A stretch of 64,000 nt of DNA from positions 136,119-200,118 of the forward strand of contig DYEA01000008.1 of the NCBI GenBank assembly GCA_020725885.1. Reading direction: 5' to 3'. How positions within the stretch are numbered: position 1 is the first letter of the stretch; each line of letters begins with the position of its first letter. This document shows, one piece after another, positions 15,133-23,876 of this stretch. Both the position numbers and the translations under genes were made by a program. The notes below the pieces were generated by a model, which saw only the letters and a program-made list of their open reading frames with translations, made no database searches and was not told the DNA's origin. The stretch comes from Slackia sp. (GTDB lineage Bacteria; Actinomycetota; Coriobacteriia; Anaerosomatales; Anaerosomataceae).

Positions 15133-16495
15133 CGCCACCCCCTCCCTGGCTCCCGGCGGAGCCGTCGTGTCCAGCCAGCGCGGCCGCGTCCACCCGGCCG
15201 GGCCTGCGCGAGGCCGTGATCCTCACCCGGGCGACGCGACGGCGGCGCATGGCTTCCACCCGCGCCACGAAGCCGTCGCCTTGGATGGTCTCTCCCGGAG
15301 CTGGTATGCGACCCAGCTCGGAGAGCACCCACCCTGCCACCGTGTCATACTCGTCCGATTCGGGCAAGCGGATCCCGAGCATCTCTCGCACGTCGGACAC
15401 GGGAAGCTGGCCGTCGACGAGCCATTCGCCGTCCCGGACGGGCACCACGTAGCGCCGGTCCCGGTCGAACTCGTCGGCGATCTCGCCGACGATCTCCTCC
15501 ACGATGTCCTCGATCGTCACGATCCCCGACGTCCCGCCGTACTCGTCCACGACCACTGCAAGGTGCGTGTGGGCAGACCGCATCTCAGAAAGCAGCGCGA
15601 GGATCGGCTTCGTCTCCGGCACGAACATGGCTGGGCGCGCCAAATCCCGGACGGTCCGGCTTGCGCCCCCCGACGCGAGCACCGGGATGAGGTCCTTGAG
15701 CAGCAAGACGCCCACGATGGAGTCCGGGTCGCCGCCGTGGACCGGCATGCGCGAGAACCCGGATGCCCGGAACGCCCGGACCGCTTCGTCGACGGTCGCC
15801 GAGGCGGGCACCATCTTCACGTCGACGCGCGGCACCATGACCTCCCGCGCGACCGTGTCGCCGAGGGCCAGTATCCCGTGGATCATCTTCTTCTCTTCGT
15901 CCAGCAGGGTGCCCTGCTCAGTGACGAGGAGCTTGATCTCCTCTTCCGTCACCCCTGGTCGCACGGCGCCTCTCGGCACGCCCATCGCAGACGCGACGAC
16001 GTCAGTGCTCCTGGCCAAGAGCCATACGACCGGCGCCATGACCGTCTGCAGCACCGCGATAGGCCCGGCTGCCGCTTTCGCCACCGACTCCGCCCGGTGC
16101 AAGCCCACACGTTTCGGCGCCAGCTCGCCGAAGACCAGCGTGAGGTAGGAGACGGCGAGCGTCACGAGCAGCACGGCGAGCCCGCTCGCGATGCGCGCGA
16201 CCCAGGCGGGCCCCATCTGACGCAACCATGCGGCGAGCGGCACCGCGAGCGTGGCGGTGGCGACGGCAGATGCGCCGAACCCGATGACCGTGATGCCTGC
16301 CTGGATGGCCGCCAAGAAGCGGGAGGGGTCTTCCGCCACCTTGAGCACCGCCGCCGCACGCGCAGAGCCCTGTTCCGCTTCCGCCTTCAGAGCCGACCTC
16401 CTCGCGCTCACCAGCGCGATCTCTGCGGCCGCGAACAGACCGTTCGCGGCGATGAGCGCCAGCACAAGGAGCGCTTGAGCGAGATAGCCGTCCAT
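15110..16495 (-). CDS. CNNM/CorC (hemolysin-C-like) transporter with CBS domains
   Basis: 461 residues: an N-terminal DUF21 membrane domain (about 1-190, four hydrophobic segments, with NGLFAAAEIALVSARRS), two CBS domains (about 205-325; MVPRVDVKMVPASATVDEAV and VVVDEYGGTSGIVTIEDIVE), and a C-terminal CorC_HlyC domain (RYVVPVRDGEWLVDGQLPVS). Such proteins are tied to magnesium or cobalt efflux and membrane integrity. The ATG at 16493-16495 lacks a clear ribosome site, but the family N-terminus fits. First gene of the envelope operon. Confidence 0.9.
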   Translation of the reverse strand: MDGYLAQALLVLALIAANGLFAAAEIALVSARRSALKAEAEQGSARAAAVLKVAEDPSRFLAAIQAGITVIGFGASAVATATLAVPLAAWLRQMGPAWVARIASGLAVLLVTLAVSYLTLVFGELAPKRVGLHRAESVAKAAAGPIAVLQTVMAPVVWLLARSTDVVASAMGVPRGAVRPGVTEEEIKLLVTEQGTLLDEEKKMIHGILALGDTVAREVMVPRVDVKMVPASATVDEAVRAFRASGFSRMPVHGGDPDSIVGVLLLKDLIPVLASGGASRTVRDLARPAMFVPETKPILALLSEMRSAHTHLAVVVDEYGGTSGIVTIEDIVEEIVGEIADEFDRDRRYVVPVRDGEWLVDGQLPVSDVREMLGIRLPESDEYDTVAGWVLSELGRIPAPGETIQGDGFVARVEAMRRRRVARVRITASRRPGRVDAAALAGHDGSAGSQGGGGDGREAVP

Positions 16496-16606
16496 GCCGA
16501 TAAGAGTACCGTAACGGCCTGCGCGGCTAACGAAGACCGCCTGAGGGCTGGACGGCCTGCACCGCCTAGCGCACAATGGCAGCGACTGGCAGCATGGAGC
16601 GTGGCG

Positions 16607-18589
16607 ATGGCAGCGGCAGGGCTTCCGGCAACGATCGAGCACGCCGTCCGGGCGGTCTCCACGGCGCTCAAGACCGCTCGTCTCTATCCGCCCTCGTCCC
16701 CGATCCCGCAGCAGTCCGCGCATGCGGCCGCGATCGCGCTCGCGGACGCGTTCCGCGAGACGGGCGCACCCGTCTTGCCCTTCGTCGTGGCCCGGGACGG
16801 GCTCGCCCTTTCGGGAACCGACTCGCCGCTCGGCGGCCACGACGTGGCGGAGCTGCTCGCCGCTCACGGCATCGCAGAGATCTCGTTCACTCCAGAGGTC
16901 TCCGACGCGGACGTCAGCGCCTTCTTCGCGGCCGCGCTCCGGGACCCGGCGGCCATCCGGTCGGAAGGAGGGCTCGCTGCCGTCTTGGAAGCGAGCGGCG
17001 TGACAGGCGTCCGCGTCGCAGCAGCGGCGATCACGGTCTTGGACGCGAGCGCAGCGCCTGAAACGTCGCGGCACGACGACTTCCTCGCAGAAATGGCCCG
17101 TGACCCATCCGCCGTCACGGCGTGGCTGGAGTCGATGCGCGGCAAGGACCCCTCGGCGGTCGCTGAGGGGCTGGTCGCGCTCGCGCAGGCGGGCCAGGAG
17201 GGCCCGCAGGGGCTCGCCAGCACGCTCGCGCGCGTGTTCGAGTCGCTCTCGCAGGAGGCGAAAGACGCGCTGCTGTCGGCCTCCGTCAAAGACGAGGAGG
17301 CCCTCCGCGCGGTCGCGCCCGCGCTGGGAGCGATCGACGCCGGAGCGATCGCAGCCGCCCTCGCGAACGGCGCGCTGGGCGCGAACGCGCTTTCGCTGTC
17401 GAACGCGCTGGCGCGGCTTCCTCTCGGGCAGCGCCTCAGCGCCGTCCTGGCCGACGTCAAGTCCGAGCTCGCCGCCCGCGGCAAGCAGCCTGCGGAGCTG
17501 CAGCTGCTCGAGCACATGCTGGAGGTCCGGACCCGCAGCGAGCCAGAGCCAGCCCTGGCGGACCTCGAGACGGGATACCGCGACGCTGCGCGTGCGGCCG
17601 AGGCAGCACGGGCAGAGATCGATGCCGCCCGTCAAGAAGTTGCGCGCGGCACCCGCAGCTCGGTCGAGCACTCCGTCCGCCTGATGCTCGACCTGCTCCG
17701 CCAACAGACCGACTTCGCCGCGTACTGCAAGACGCTCGAAGCGCTCGCCACCACGGTCCCCGGCCTGATCGAGACGCGCCGCCTCGACCTCGCTCGCCAC
17801 GTGCTCCAGGAGCTCTCTCGCCTGGAAAGCCGGGCGGACCTCCCGTGGCCGGAACTGTCGAGCCGCATCGGCGAAGCCATCGGCCGCGCCACGGGCCCCG
17901 GAGCGATGCAGGCGCTGCTGCACGCGGTCGTCGACGACGAGCGGGCCGTCCCCGAGGCGAAATCGATCCTGGCGCTGTCCCCCCAGAGCGCGTCCGCGGA
18001 GCTCGTCCGGGCGGCCATCGTCGCCCGCGATCCCGCAGCGCTGGCGGCCGCTCACCTCGTGCTCGGCCGCCGCATCGCAGACGTCGCGGCCGCGCTCGCG
18101 CCGTCCGCCCAGTGGTTCGAGGCCGGACAGATCGTCGCGTTGCTGCTGCAGTCCGAAGACGACCCGCGGGCGGCCTCGGCGATCGAGGCCCTGGCGTCAC
18201 GCCCGGATGCGCAGACCCGGCAGGAAGTCGCGCGCAGCCTGGGGGCCTCCCGTTCGCCGGCCGCGCTGCGGAGGCTGGCTTCGCTGGCTCGCGATCCGGC
18301 GCCGGAGGTCCGCGCAAGCGCCATCCGGTCGCTCGGCAAGGCGACCGCGCCGGGCGCTGCCGGCGTGCTGTCGGCCTTGCTCGACGAGATCGACTGCGAC
18401 GGCAAAGACTTCAGCACGTGCCGCGAGATCATCGCAGCGCTTGAGCGAAGCCCAGACCCCGGATCCGACCGCGTGCTCGAACGCCTCGCGCACCGCAAGG
18501 CCCTGATCAAGCGTGGCCATTTCGCCGACGTCACGGAGGCGGCGCGGCAGGCGCTTGCGGCGCGGCAGCAAGGAGGTGGCCGCGCATGA
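16607..18589 (+). CDS. HEAT-repeat protein, paralogue of the 8.6-10.7 kb gene
   Basis: 660 residues. The N-terminal domain (ALKTARLYPPSSPIPQQSA, residues 18-36) aligns with the protein at 8575-10743, including the following LALSGTD/ISFTPEVSDADVSAFF stretch (compare FFEGLQAM/VRFHAGVTPEEVVAFL). A central Ala-rich helical region (about 330-380) is followed by HEAT repeats near the C-terminus (ALRRLASLARDPAPEVRASA, IRSLGKATAPGAAGVLSALL). The ATG at 16607 has GGAG at 7 nt; a GTG six bases upstream is also in frame. ATGA overlap with the HD-GYP gene. Confidence 0.8.
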   Translation: MAAAGLPATIEHAVRAVSTALKTARLYPPSSPIPQQSAHAAAIALADAFRETGAPVLPFVVARDGLALSGTDSPLGGHDVAELLAAHGIAEISFTPEVSDADVSAFFAAALRDPAAIRSEGGLAAVLEASGVTGVRVAAAAITVLDASAAPETSRHDDFLAEMARDPSAVTAWLESMRGKDPSAVAEGLVALAQAGQEGPQGLASTLARVFESLSQEAKDALLSASVKDEEALRAVAPALGAIDAGAIAAALANGALGANALSLSNALARLPLGQRLSAVLADVKSELAARGKQPAELQLLEHMLEVRTRSEPEPALADLETGYRDAARAAEAARAEIDAARQEVARGTRSSVEHSVRLMLDLLRQQTDFAAYCKTLEALATTVPGLIETRRLDLARHVLQELSRLESRADLPWPELSSRIGEAIGRATGPGAMQALLHAVVDDERAVPEAKSILALSPQSASAELVRAAIVARDPAALAAAHLVLGRRIADVAAALAPSAQWFEAGQIVALLLQSEDDPRAASAIEALASRPDAQTRQEVARSLGASRSPAALRRLASLARDPAPEVRASAIRSLGKATAPGAAGVLSALLDEIDCDGKDFSTCREIIAALERSPDPGSDRVLERLAHRKALIKRGHFADVTEAARQALAARQQGGGRA

Positions 18590-19905
18590 CGCATCCCGCC
18601 GTCGAGCTCGTCGCAGCGCTCGCCGCAGCGCGACGCGCCGCCCACCTGTATCCGCGCTCGCACCCTGCATACGCCGAATCCGTCGCCGCCCTCAGAGCCG
18701 CCGTCGCCGGCTGTCTGGCCTCCGGCGCGTGCACCCTCAGCCTGTACGCCGGCCGCCTCTACCACGGCGAAGACCCGCTGCCTTCGGACGCCCCTGCTGT
18801 GCGGTCGATCGCCGAGACCTTCGAATCGCACGGGATCGAGAGCCTTGCCTTCCACCCCGAAGTCACGGAGCACGAGCTCGTCTCGCTGCTGGACGTGCTC
18901 GCGGCGCGGCCGGAGCCGGGCACGGACGTCGCATCCGAGCTGCAGCGTCTCGGAGTGGCCGGCATCACCGTGGGCATCGTCGTGGACGAGGCCGCCGAAG
19001 AGGCCGAGAGAAGGGACCGCGCGAAAGAGCAGGACCGTGCCCTGTATCAGCGGTTGCTCGCGCTCGTGAGAGGGCTGAGCGAGCAGGTCGCGCAAGGCGG
19101 GGAACCCGACCTCGAAGGAGCCGGCATCCTCGTCGAAGGCGTGCTCGCCCGCCTTATGGAGGACTCCGCCGCAGTCCTCGGCCTGACCACGCTGTCCTCG
19201 ACGAGCGAGCCGGCGCTCTTCCACGCCGTGAACACCATGGCGTACGCGCTGGTGCTGGGCGCCGAGCTCGGCATACCCGAAGAGGGGCTCGCCTCGCTCG
19301 GCGTCTCGGCGCTGCTGCACGACATCGGCAAAGTCGCGTTCGACCTGTCGGACCCCGAGCAGGCGCGGCGGGCCGAGCTCCTGCACCCTGCCGTCGGGGC
19401 CGAGGTCCTGAGCCGCCTGCCTGACTCCGACCGGACGCCGATGCTCGTCGCCTACGAGCACCACATGGCGCCTGACGGCTCAGGATTCCCCGATCGCGAG
19501 CCCGGATACGTCACGCACCCGTACAGCAGGATCGTGGCCGTCGCGAACCGCTACGACCACCTCGTCGCCGCGAGACCAGAGGGGCTCGGCCTGTCGAGAG
19601 ACCGGGCCGTGCTGCAGGTCCTCCACGAAGGCGGCTCTGCGCTCGACGGGATGTTCGCGCGCCTGCTCGCCAAGGCGTTCGGCGTGTTCCCGGTCGGTTG
19701 CGTCGTACGGTTGTCGGATCAGTCGGTCGGGGTCGTGGCCGCGCCCGGTCCCCACCCGCTGAAGCCTCGCGTCCGGATCGTCTTCGAGCCGGACGGCGCG
19801 CAGGCCGAGCGCGCGCGGATCCTCGACCTGTCCAACGAGCACGTCGACATCGTCGAGGTCCTCGATCCCAACAGCCTGCCGTTGGACGTATTCGACAACG
19901 TGTGA
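18586..19905 (+). CDS. HD-GYP-like protein with N-terminal LYP-domain
   Basis: 439 residues. The N-terminal RRAAHLYPRSHPAYAESVAA is the shared LYP-domain. The HD domain (about 205-380) has HDIGK, a HPAVGAEVL helix and HHMAPDGSGFPD, so the HD metal pair and the DGxGFP loop are present. The later segment, normally DAYDAMTSxRxY, reads NRYDHLVAARPEGLGL and is degenerate. Compared with its paralogue (7001-8578) the degenerate positions differ, so the two may divide catalytic and binding roles. Coupled by ATGA to the HEAT gene upstream. Confidence 0.85.
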   Translation: MTHPAVELVAALAAARRAAHLYPRSHPAYAESVAALRAAVAGCLASGACTLSLYAGRLYHGEDPLPSDAPAVRSIAETFESHGIESLAFHPEVTEHELVSLLDVLAARPEPGTDVASELQRLGVAGITVGIVVDEAAEEAERRDRAKEQDRALYQRLLALVRGLSEQVAQGGEPDLEGAGILVEGVLARLMEDSAAVLGLTTLSSTSEPALFHAVNTMAYALVLGAELGIPEEGLASLGVSALLHDIGKVAFDLSDPEQARRAELLHPAVGAEVLSRLPDSDRTPMLVAYEHHMAPDGSGFPDREPGYVTHPYSRIVAVANRYDHLVAARPEGLGLSRDRAVLQVLHEGGSALDGMFARLLAKAFGVFPVGCVVRLSDQSVGVVAAPGPHPLKPRVRIVFEPDGAQAERARILDLSNEHVDIVEVLDPNSLPLDVFDNV

Positions 19906-19926
19906 GCGCCCGCCGAGACGCTCACA
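19901..19926. terminator. Convergent bidirectional terminator hairpin
   Basis: Perfect 8-bp stem TGTGAGCG (19901-19908) / CGCTCACA (19919-19926) with a 10-nt loop. It spans the stops of the convergent HD-GYP and winged-helix genes. No U-run follows, so the terminator role is inferred from position. Confidence 0.45.
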
Positions 19927-20278
19927 TCTCAGAATGCGGCGCGATGCGGTAGAGCACGAGCGCGATCAGGGCGAGCCGCCGGTTGCGGTCTTGACATCCC
20001 CGGACGAACTCCGCGATAGCCTGGCGCATCTCGGGCGTGGGCTTGTATCGGATCAGACCTCCCGCGACGGAGAGGATGCGCGCGTCTTGCAGGGCGGCGA
20101 CCTCAGGCTCGAGCTCTTCCCGCTTGCGGCCGAGCCGCGCGGCAAGCCCGTCCAGGTCGAGGACGGCATCGGGATTCCTGTAGAAGAACACGAGGATGTC
20201 CCAGGTCAGCAGAGACCTGACGTGCTTCTCGACGAACTTCGTGACTTCCGGACCCAGGACACCTTCCAGATCGTACAC
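19922..20278 (-). CDS. Small winged-helix-like protein of unknown function
   Basis: 118 residues. The central part (LTWDILVFFYRNPDAVLDLD, then GLAARLGRKREELEPEVAAL and ARILSVAGGLIRYKP) has the helix-turn-helix and wing pattern of ArsR/MarR-like DNA-binding proteins. A charged C-terminal helix (CQDRNRRLALIALVLYRIAP) could dimerise or contact the membrane. The GTG at 20276-20278 is preferred because GAGAAGGG lies 6 nt upstream; a start at 20323 would add 15 low-complexity residues. No family name recognised. Confidence 0.65.
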   Translation of the reverse strand: MYDLEGVLGPEVTKFVEKHVRSLLTWDILVFFYRNPDAVLDLDGLAARLGRKREELEPEVAALQDARILSVAGGLIRYKPTPEMRQAIAEFVRGCQDRNRRLALIALVLYRIAPHSEM

Positions 20279-20505
20279 CCACGGCCCTTCTCGCTCGGAG
20301 CGTCCGCGCGCTCCACCCCTCACCCGAAGAACGGCGCGCCGCTAGCCCGTGCAGCACACCGTCGTAGAGTGTAGCCGATGGCAGCCGGGTTTCAAACCGC
20401 GCACACCGAACGGGGCATGATGCGGTACGAACGGCCTTCAAGGAGGACGAACGGCTCGACGAGCGGATTGTTTGCACCGAGGGCGCGCGCCTGCAACACC
20501 TCCGC

Positions 20506-22131
20506 TCAACCCCCGATCCACCCCGCACCGCTTACGGCCAGCCGCACGAACGCATCCGGAGCCAGAGGCCGCGAGAACACGTACCCTTGGGCCATGTCGC
20601 ACTTGAGCGCCTTGAGATACGAGAGCTGATCTTGGGTCTCCACGCCTTCCGCGATCGCCGTGGACTGGAAGCTGTGCGCGAGCGCCACCATCGCTGCCAC
20701 GAGCGCGGCATCGCGCGCGTGGACGTCCACCGACTGGAGAAACGACCGGTCGATCTTGAGCTCGTTGAACGGCATCTCGCGCATGCGGCTCAGCGAAGAG
20801 TACCCTGTGCCGAAATCGTCGAGCGCGACGCGGGCGCCCTTCGCTCGAACGGCCTCCAGAACCTCGTATGCCACGTCCGGATCTTCGAGCAGCGCGGTCT
20901 CGGTCACCTCGAGCACGCACCGCTCGGGCTCGACCCCGGTATCGGCGAGAGCGGCGCTGAGATGTCCGACGACCTCGCCCGTCCGCAGCTGCCGTGCGCT
21001 CACGTTCACTGACACCCAGATGGACTCGAGGCCCGACGAGCTCCACTCCCTCATCTGCCGACAGGCTTCGTGGATCACCCACGCGCCTATGTCTGAGATG
21101 AGCCCGGACTCCTCTGCTGCTGCGACGAACTCGCCCGGCATCACCAAACCGCGCTGCGGGTGGTCCCACCTGATGAGCGCCTCTGCTCCCACGATCGCCT
21201 GACGGGAGATGTCGATCACCGGCTGGTAATGCAGCACGAACTCCGCGCGCTCCAACGCAGCTCGCAACGACCCCACGAGCTGCTCAGCCCGGCCGATCTC
21301 ACGGGCAAGATCGGGGTCGTACACGCGCCAACGTGCCGGCCCGCCCGACTTCGCAGCCCGAGCGGCCGCCTCGGCGCGCTTGACCGCCTCCTCGATCGGC
21401 ACGCCATTCTCGACCTGCGCTATCCCGACGGTCAGCGTCGCCTGCACGTGCCTTCCCGCCGCCTCGAATGCTTCCTGGGACGAGTCCACGACTCGCTGGG
21501 CAGCCTCGCGCGCCTCGCGCTCCTCCGTCCGGTCTGAAAGCAGGGCGAGGAACTCGTCTGCGCCGAAACGCACGATCAGGTCGCTTCCGCGAAGCGCGCG
21601 CGCGATCCTCTGGAACACGGACGCCAGGACACGCTCAGCTTCGACGTGGCCTACGTCGTCCACGACCCGCCGGAAGCGGTCGATGTCGGCGAACAGCAGC
21701 CACGCCGGGCGGCCCGCCCGCTCCACGTGTTCCTCGAGGGCAGCCAGCACCGCGCGCCGGTCGGCATGCACGGAGGACGCACCGGACGATGCGATGTCTG
21801 CGGCGGATACGATCCCTATGACCGCGAGCTCACGGCCTTCCACGACAGCGCGCGAGCACGTCAAGAACAGCTCGCGCTCACGTCCGTCGGCCAAGGTCAC
21901 GGCCGCAGGGAAGTCGGGACTGCACGTATCGGAGAGCAGCGCCGCCACGGCTTCCCTGCTCGCCGGGTCGAACAGGTCGAACACGGACGCGCCCGCCAGC
22001 GACGCCGGATCCGCCCGCAGCAGCGACGCCGCCCGCGTGTTCACCCGGACGATCGCGCCAGTGGCTGGCTCGACCGCCAGGAGACCCAGGGGGGCGGCGT
22101 CGAACAATACGGTGTCCGCGTGATGCGCCAT
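20506..22131 (-). CDS. PAS-GGDEF-EAL c-di-GMP protein, likely phosphodiesterase
   Basis: 541 residues: PAS (about 1-110), GGDEF (about 125-280), EAL (about 295-535). The GGDEF signature reads GADEF, preceded five residues earlier by an intact RxxD product-inhibition site (RGSD). The EAL domain keeps all usual residues: AEALIRW, VSVNVSARQL, LEVTETAL, ALDDFGTGYSS, LKIDRSF, AEGVET, AQGYVFSRPL. It should therefore hydrolyse c-di-GMP to pGpG, with the GGDEF half either regulatory or weakly active. The ATG at 22129-22131 has GAGG close by. Cytoplasmic; no membrane segment. Confidence 0.9.
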   Translation of the reverse strand: MAHHADTVLFDAAPLGLLAVEPATGAIVRVNTRAASLLRADPASLAGASVFDLFDPASREAVAALLSDTCSPDFPAAVTLADGRERELFLTCSRAVVEGRELAVIGIVSAADIASSGASSVHADRRAVLAALEEHVERAGRPAWLLFADIDRFRRVVDDVGHVEAERVLASVFQRIARALRGSDLIVRFGADEFLALLSDRTEEREAREAAQRVVDSSQEAFEAAGRHVQATLTVGIAQVENGVPIEEAVKRAEAAARAAKSGGPARWRVYDPDLAREIGRAEQLVGSLRAALERAEFVLHYQPVIDISRQAIVGAEALIRWDHPQRGLVMPGEFVAAAEESGLISDIGAWVIHEACRQMREWSSSGLESIWVSVNVSARQLRTGEVVGHLSAALADTGVEPERCVLEVTETALLEDPDVAYEVLEAVRAKGARVALDDFGTGYSSLSRMREMPFNELKIDRSFLQSVDVHARDAALVAAMVALAHSFQSTAIAEGVETQDQLSYLKALKCDMAQGYVFSRPLAPDAFVRLAVSGAGWIGG

Positions 22132-22251
22132 CGCCTCGTGTATGCCCGAGCTTCGACCGTCCGAAGCGGTGCAGGCGGAGGGAATAGTAACCCTGGGGAG
22201 CCCGCGCGGTCTGTGACGGACGACCAGACGCGTCGAACGAGCGGGGTGGCC

Positions 22252-23100
22252 GTGTTCGAACGAGCGGCGATATGCACCGACCTCACGCAGTCCTCCGCGA
22301 GCGTCGTGGCGTGCGCCGGCGCGCTCGGCGAGCTCGGGATCCGCGAAGCGGTGTTGATCCACGTGATCGACGTGCGCTCAGCGGCTCTCAGCGACGTGCC
22401 GCACGGGAACGTCTTCGAGCGGCAAGCGCGGCTGCTGGAGGAAGCGGGCATCGCCGTGACCGTGGACGCCGGGCTCGGATACCCTGCGTACGAGATCGAG
22501 ACGATAGCCGACAGACACCGAGCGGACGTCATCGTGATCGGCTCGCACCGCTCCGGGTTGTTCCCCGAGGCGTTCTCGGGGAGCACCTCGTCCGACGTCG
22601 TCCGCATCAGCACGCGGCCGGTGCTGGTGGTCGCGCTCGAGATCCTCGGGTCGCCGGAGCAGAGCAGGACCGTATGCTCCCGGCTGCTGGCGTCGGCGCT
22701 CTTCTTGACGGACCTGTCCTCGCGCTCTGAGGTGGCTGCCCGGTACCTCCTCTCTCTCGCACGAACGGGCCTGCGGAGCGTCGACCTGGTGCACGTCGTG
22801 CCGCTCGGCGAGCGCTCCCCGGCGGACCGGGCTCGCGAGGCAGCGGATCGGCTGGGCGTGCTCGCCGTGGACCTCGAAGTCGCCGGCGCTGAAGCGCGCG
22901 TCTGCGTGGTCCACGGACGGCCCGTCGCCGTCGCGACGGACCGTGTGCGCTCAGGGAGCTACTCGCTCGTGCTCGTCGCGCCGCACGAGCAGCCGCCCGG
23001 CCTGCCCGCGCTCGACAGCGTCACCAACGCAGTCATCAAGAACACCGAGGCGCCCGTGCTGGTGATCCCGCCGCGTTGCCAGCGCTCGCCTGGAGCCTGA
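22252..23100 (+). CDS. Tandem universal stress protein (two UspA domains)
   Basis: 282 residues in two Usp halves. The first (1-140) has FERAAICTDLTQSS, VLIHVID, and the ATP-loop-like VIVIGSHRSGLFPEAFSGS with DVVRISTRPVLVVAL. The second (about 150-280) has ALFLTDLSSRSEVAARYLL, VDLVHVVPLG and a weakened loop (LVLVAPHEQPPGLPALDSV) ending TEAPVLVIPP. The first domain keeps the G-2x-G-9x-GS-type pattern, so it may bind ATP; the second probably does not. The GTG at 22252 places the start where Usp proteins begin; upstream in-frame GTGs exist at 22213 and 22246. Confidence 0.85.
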   Translation: MFERAAICTDLTQSSASVVACAGALGELGIREAVLIHVIDVRSAALSDVPHGNVFERQARLLEEAGIAVTVDAGLGYPAYEIETIADRHRADVIVIGSHRSGLFPEAFSGSTSSDVVRISTRPVLVVALEILGSPEQSRTVCSRLLASALFLTDLSSRSEVAARYLLSLARTGLRSVDLVHVVPLGERSPADRAREAADRLGVLAVDLEVAGAEARVCVVHGRPVAVATDRVRSGSYSLVLVAPHEQPPGLPALDSVTNAVIKNTEAPVLVIPPRCQRSPGA

Positions 23101-23101
23101 G

Positions 23102-23791
23102 TCAGGACGCCGGCAGCACGTACAGCGCCACGGCGAGCACGTGCAGGGCGCTGCCGGCGAGCACGAACAGGTGCCAGACCATGTGCATGTACCGGAAACG
23201 CTTCAGAAGGTAGAACGCCGTGCCCAGCGTGTAGGCAACGCCGCCCGCGGCAAGCAGTGCCAGCCCTCCTGGCGCGAGCGTCCCGACGAGCGGCTTGATG
23301 ACGGCGACGACCAGCCAGCCCATGGCGAGGTACACGACCGTCGAGACCCAGCGGGGCCGGTAGACCCAGAACGACTCCAGCGCCACGCCCGCGGCTGCGA
23401 GCCCCCAGACGACCGCCAGCAACGCGATCCCGCCGCGCTCACGGAGGGTCACCAGCGTGAACGGCGTGTACGTGCCGGCGATGAGCAGGTAGATGCTCGC
23501 GTGATCGAGCACCTTGAGCACGTGGCGCGCCCGTTCGTTCGGGATGCTGTGATAGAGCGTCGACGCGGCGTACAGCAGCACCAGCGTCACGCCGAACGTC
23601 ACCGCGCTCGCGATGCGGACCGGGTCGCGGGTGAACGCGCTCAGCACGGAGAGCACGACCAGCGCCGCGATGGCGAGCGCGACGCCCACCCCGTGCGTGA
23701 CGGCGTTGGCGATCTCCTCGCCGAGGGAGTACTCCTGTCGCGGCTTCCGCGGCCCATCAGGCCGCCGGTCCTGGACGGACGTCCTCGTCAT
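23102..23791 (-). CDS. Hemolysin III family (PAQR-like) membrane protein
   Basis: 229 residues with seven membrane helices. Family motifs: EEIANAVTHGVGVALAI near residue 26, STLYHSIPNERARHVLKVLDH (conserved Ser, His and Asp of the PAQR metal site), YLLIAGTYTPF, and the C-terminal MHMVWHLFVLAGSALH. Bacterial members are TrhA-type homeostasis or hydrolase-like proteins of incompletely known role. ATG at 23789-23791 follows GGGAG. It converges with the universal stress gene one base away. Confidence 0.92.
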   Translation of the reverse strand: MTRTSVQDRRPDGPRKPRQEYSLGEEIANAVTHGVGVALAIAALVVLSVLSAFTRDPVRIASAVTFGVTLVLLYAASTLYHSIPNERARHVLKVLDHASIYLLIAGTYTPFTLVTLRERGGIALLAVVWGLAAAGVALESFWVYRPRWVSTVVYLAMGWLVVAVIKPLVGTLAPGGLALLAAGGVAYTLGTAFYLLKRFRYMHMVWHLFVLAGSALHVLAVALYVLPAS

Positions 23792-23876
23792 GCTCGCGCT
23801 CCCATCCCGCACGCCTCGGCGTGCGCGCACCCTGCCAGCCTGCTACTGTACCAGGAAGCGGCGCGGAGGAGCGGGG

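Noticed and set aside
15005-16606. N-terminal extension of the HEAT gene reaching back to 15005
   Set aside because: The extension lies antisense to the CNNM gene; the ATG at 16607 has a ribosome site and aligns with the paralogue N-terminus.
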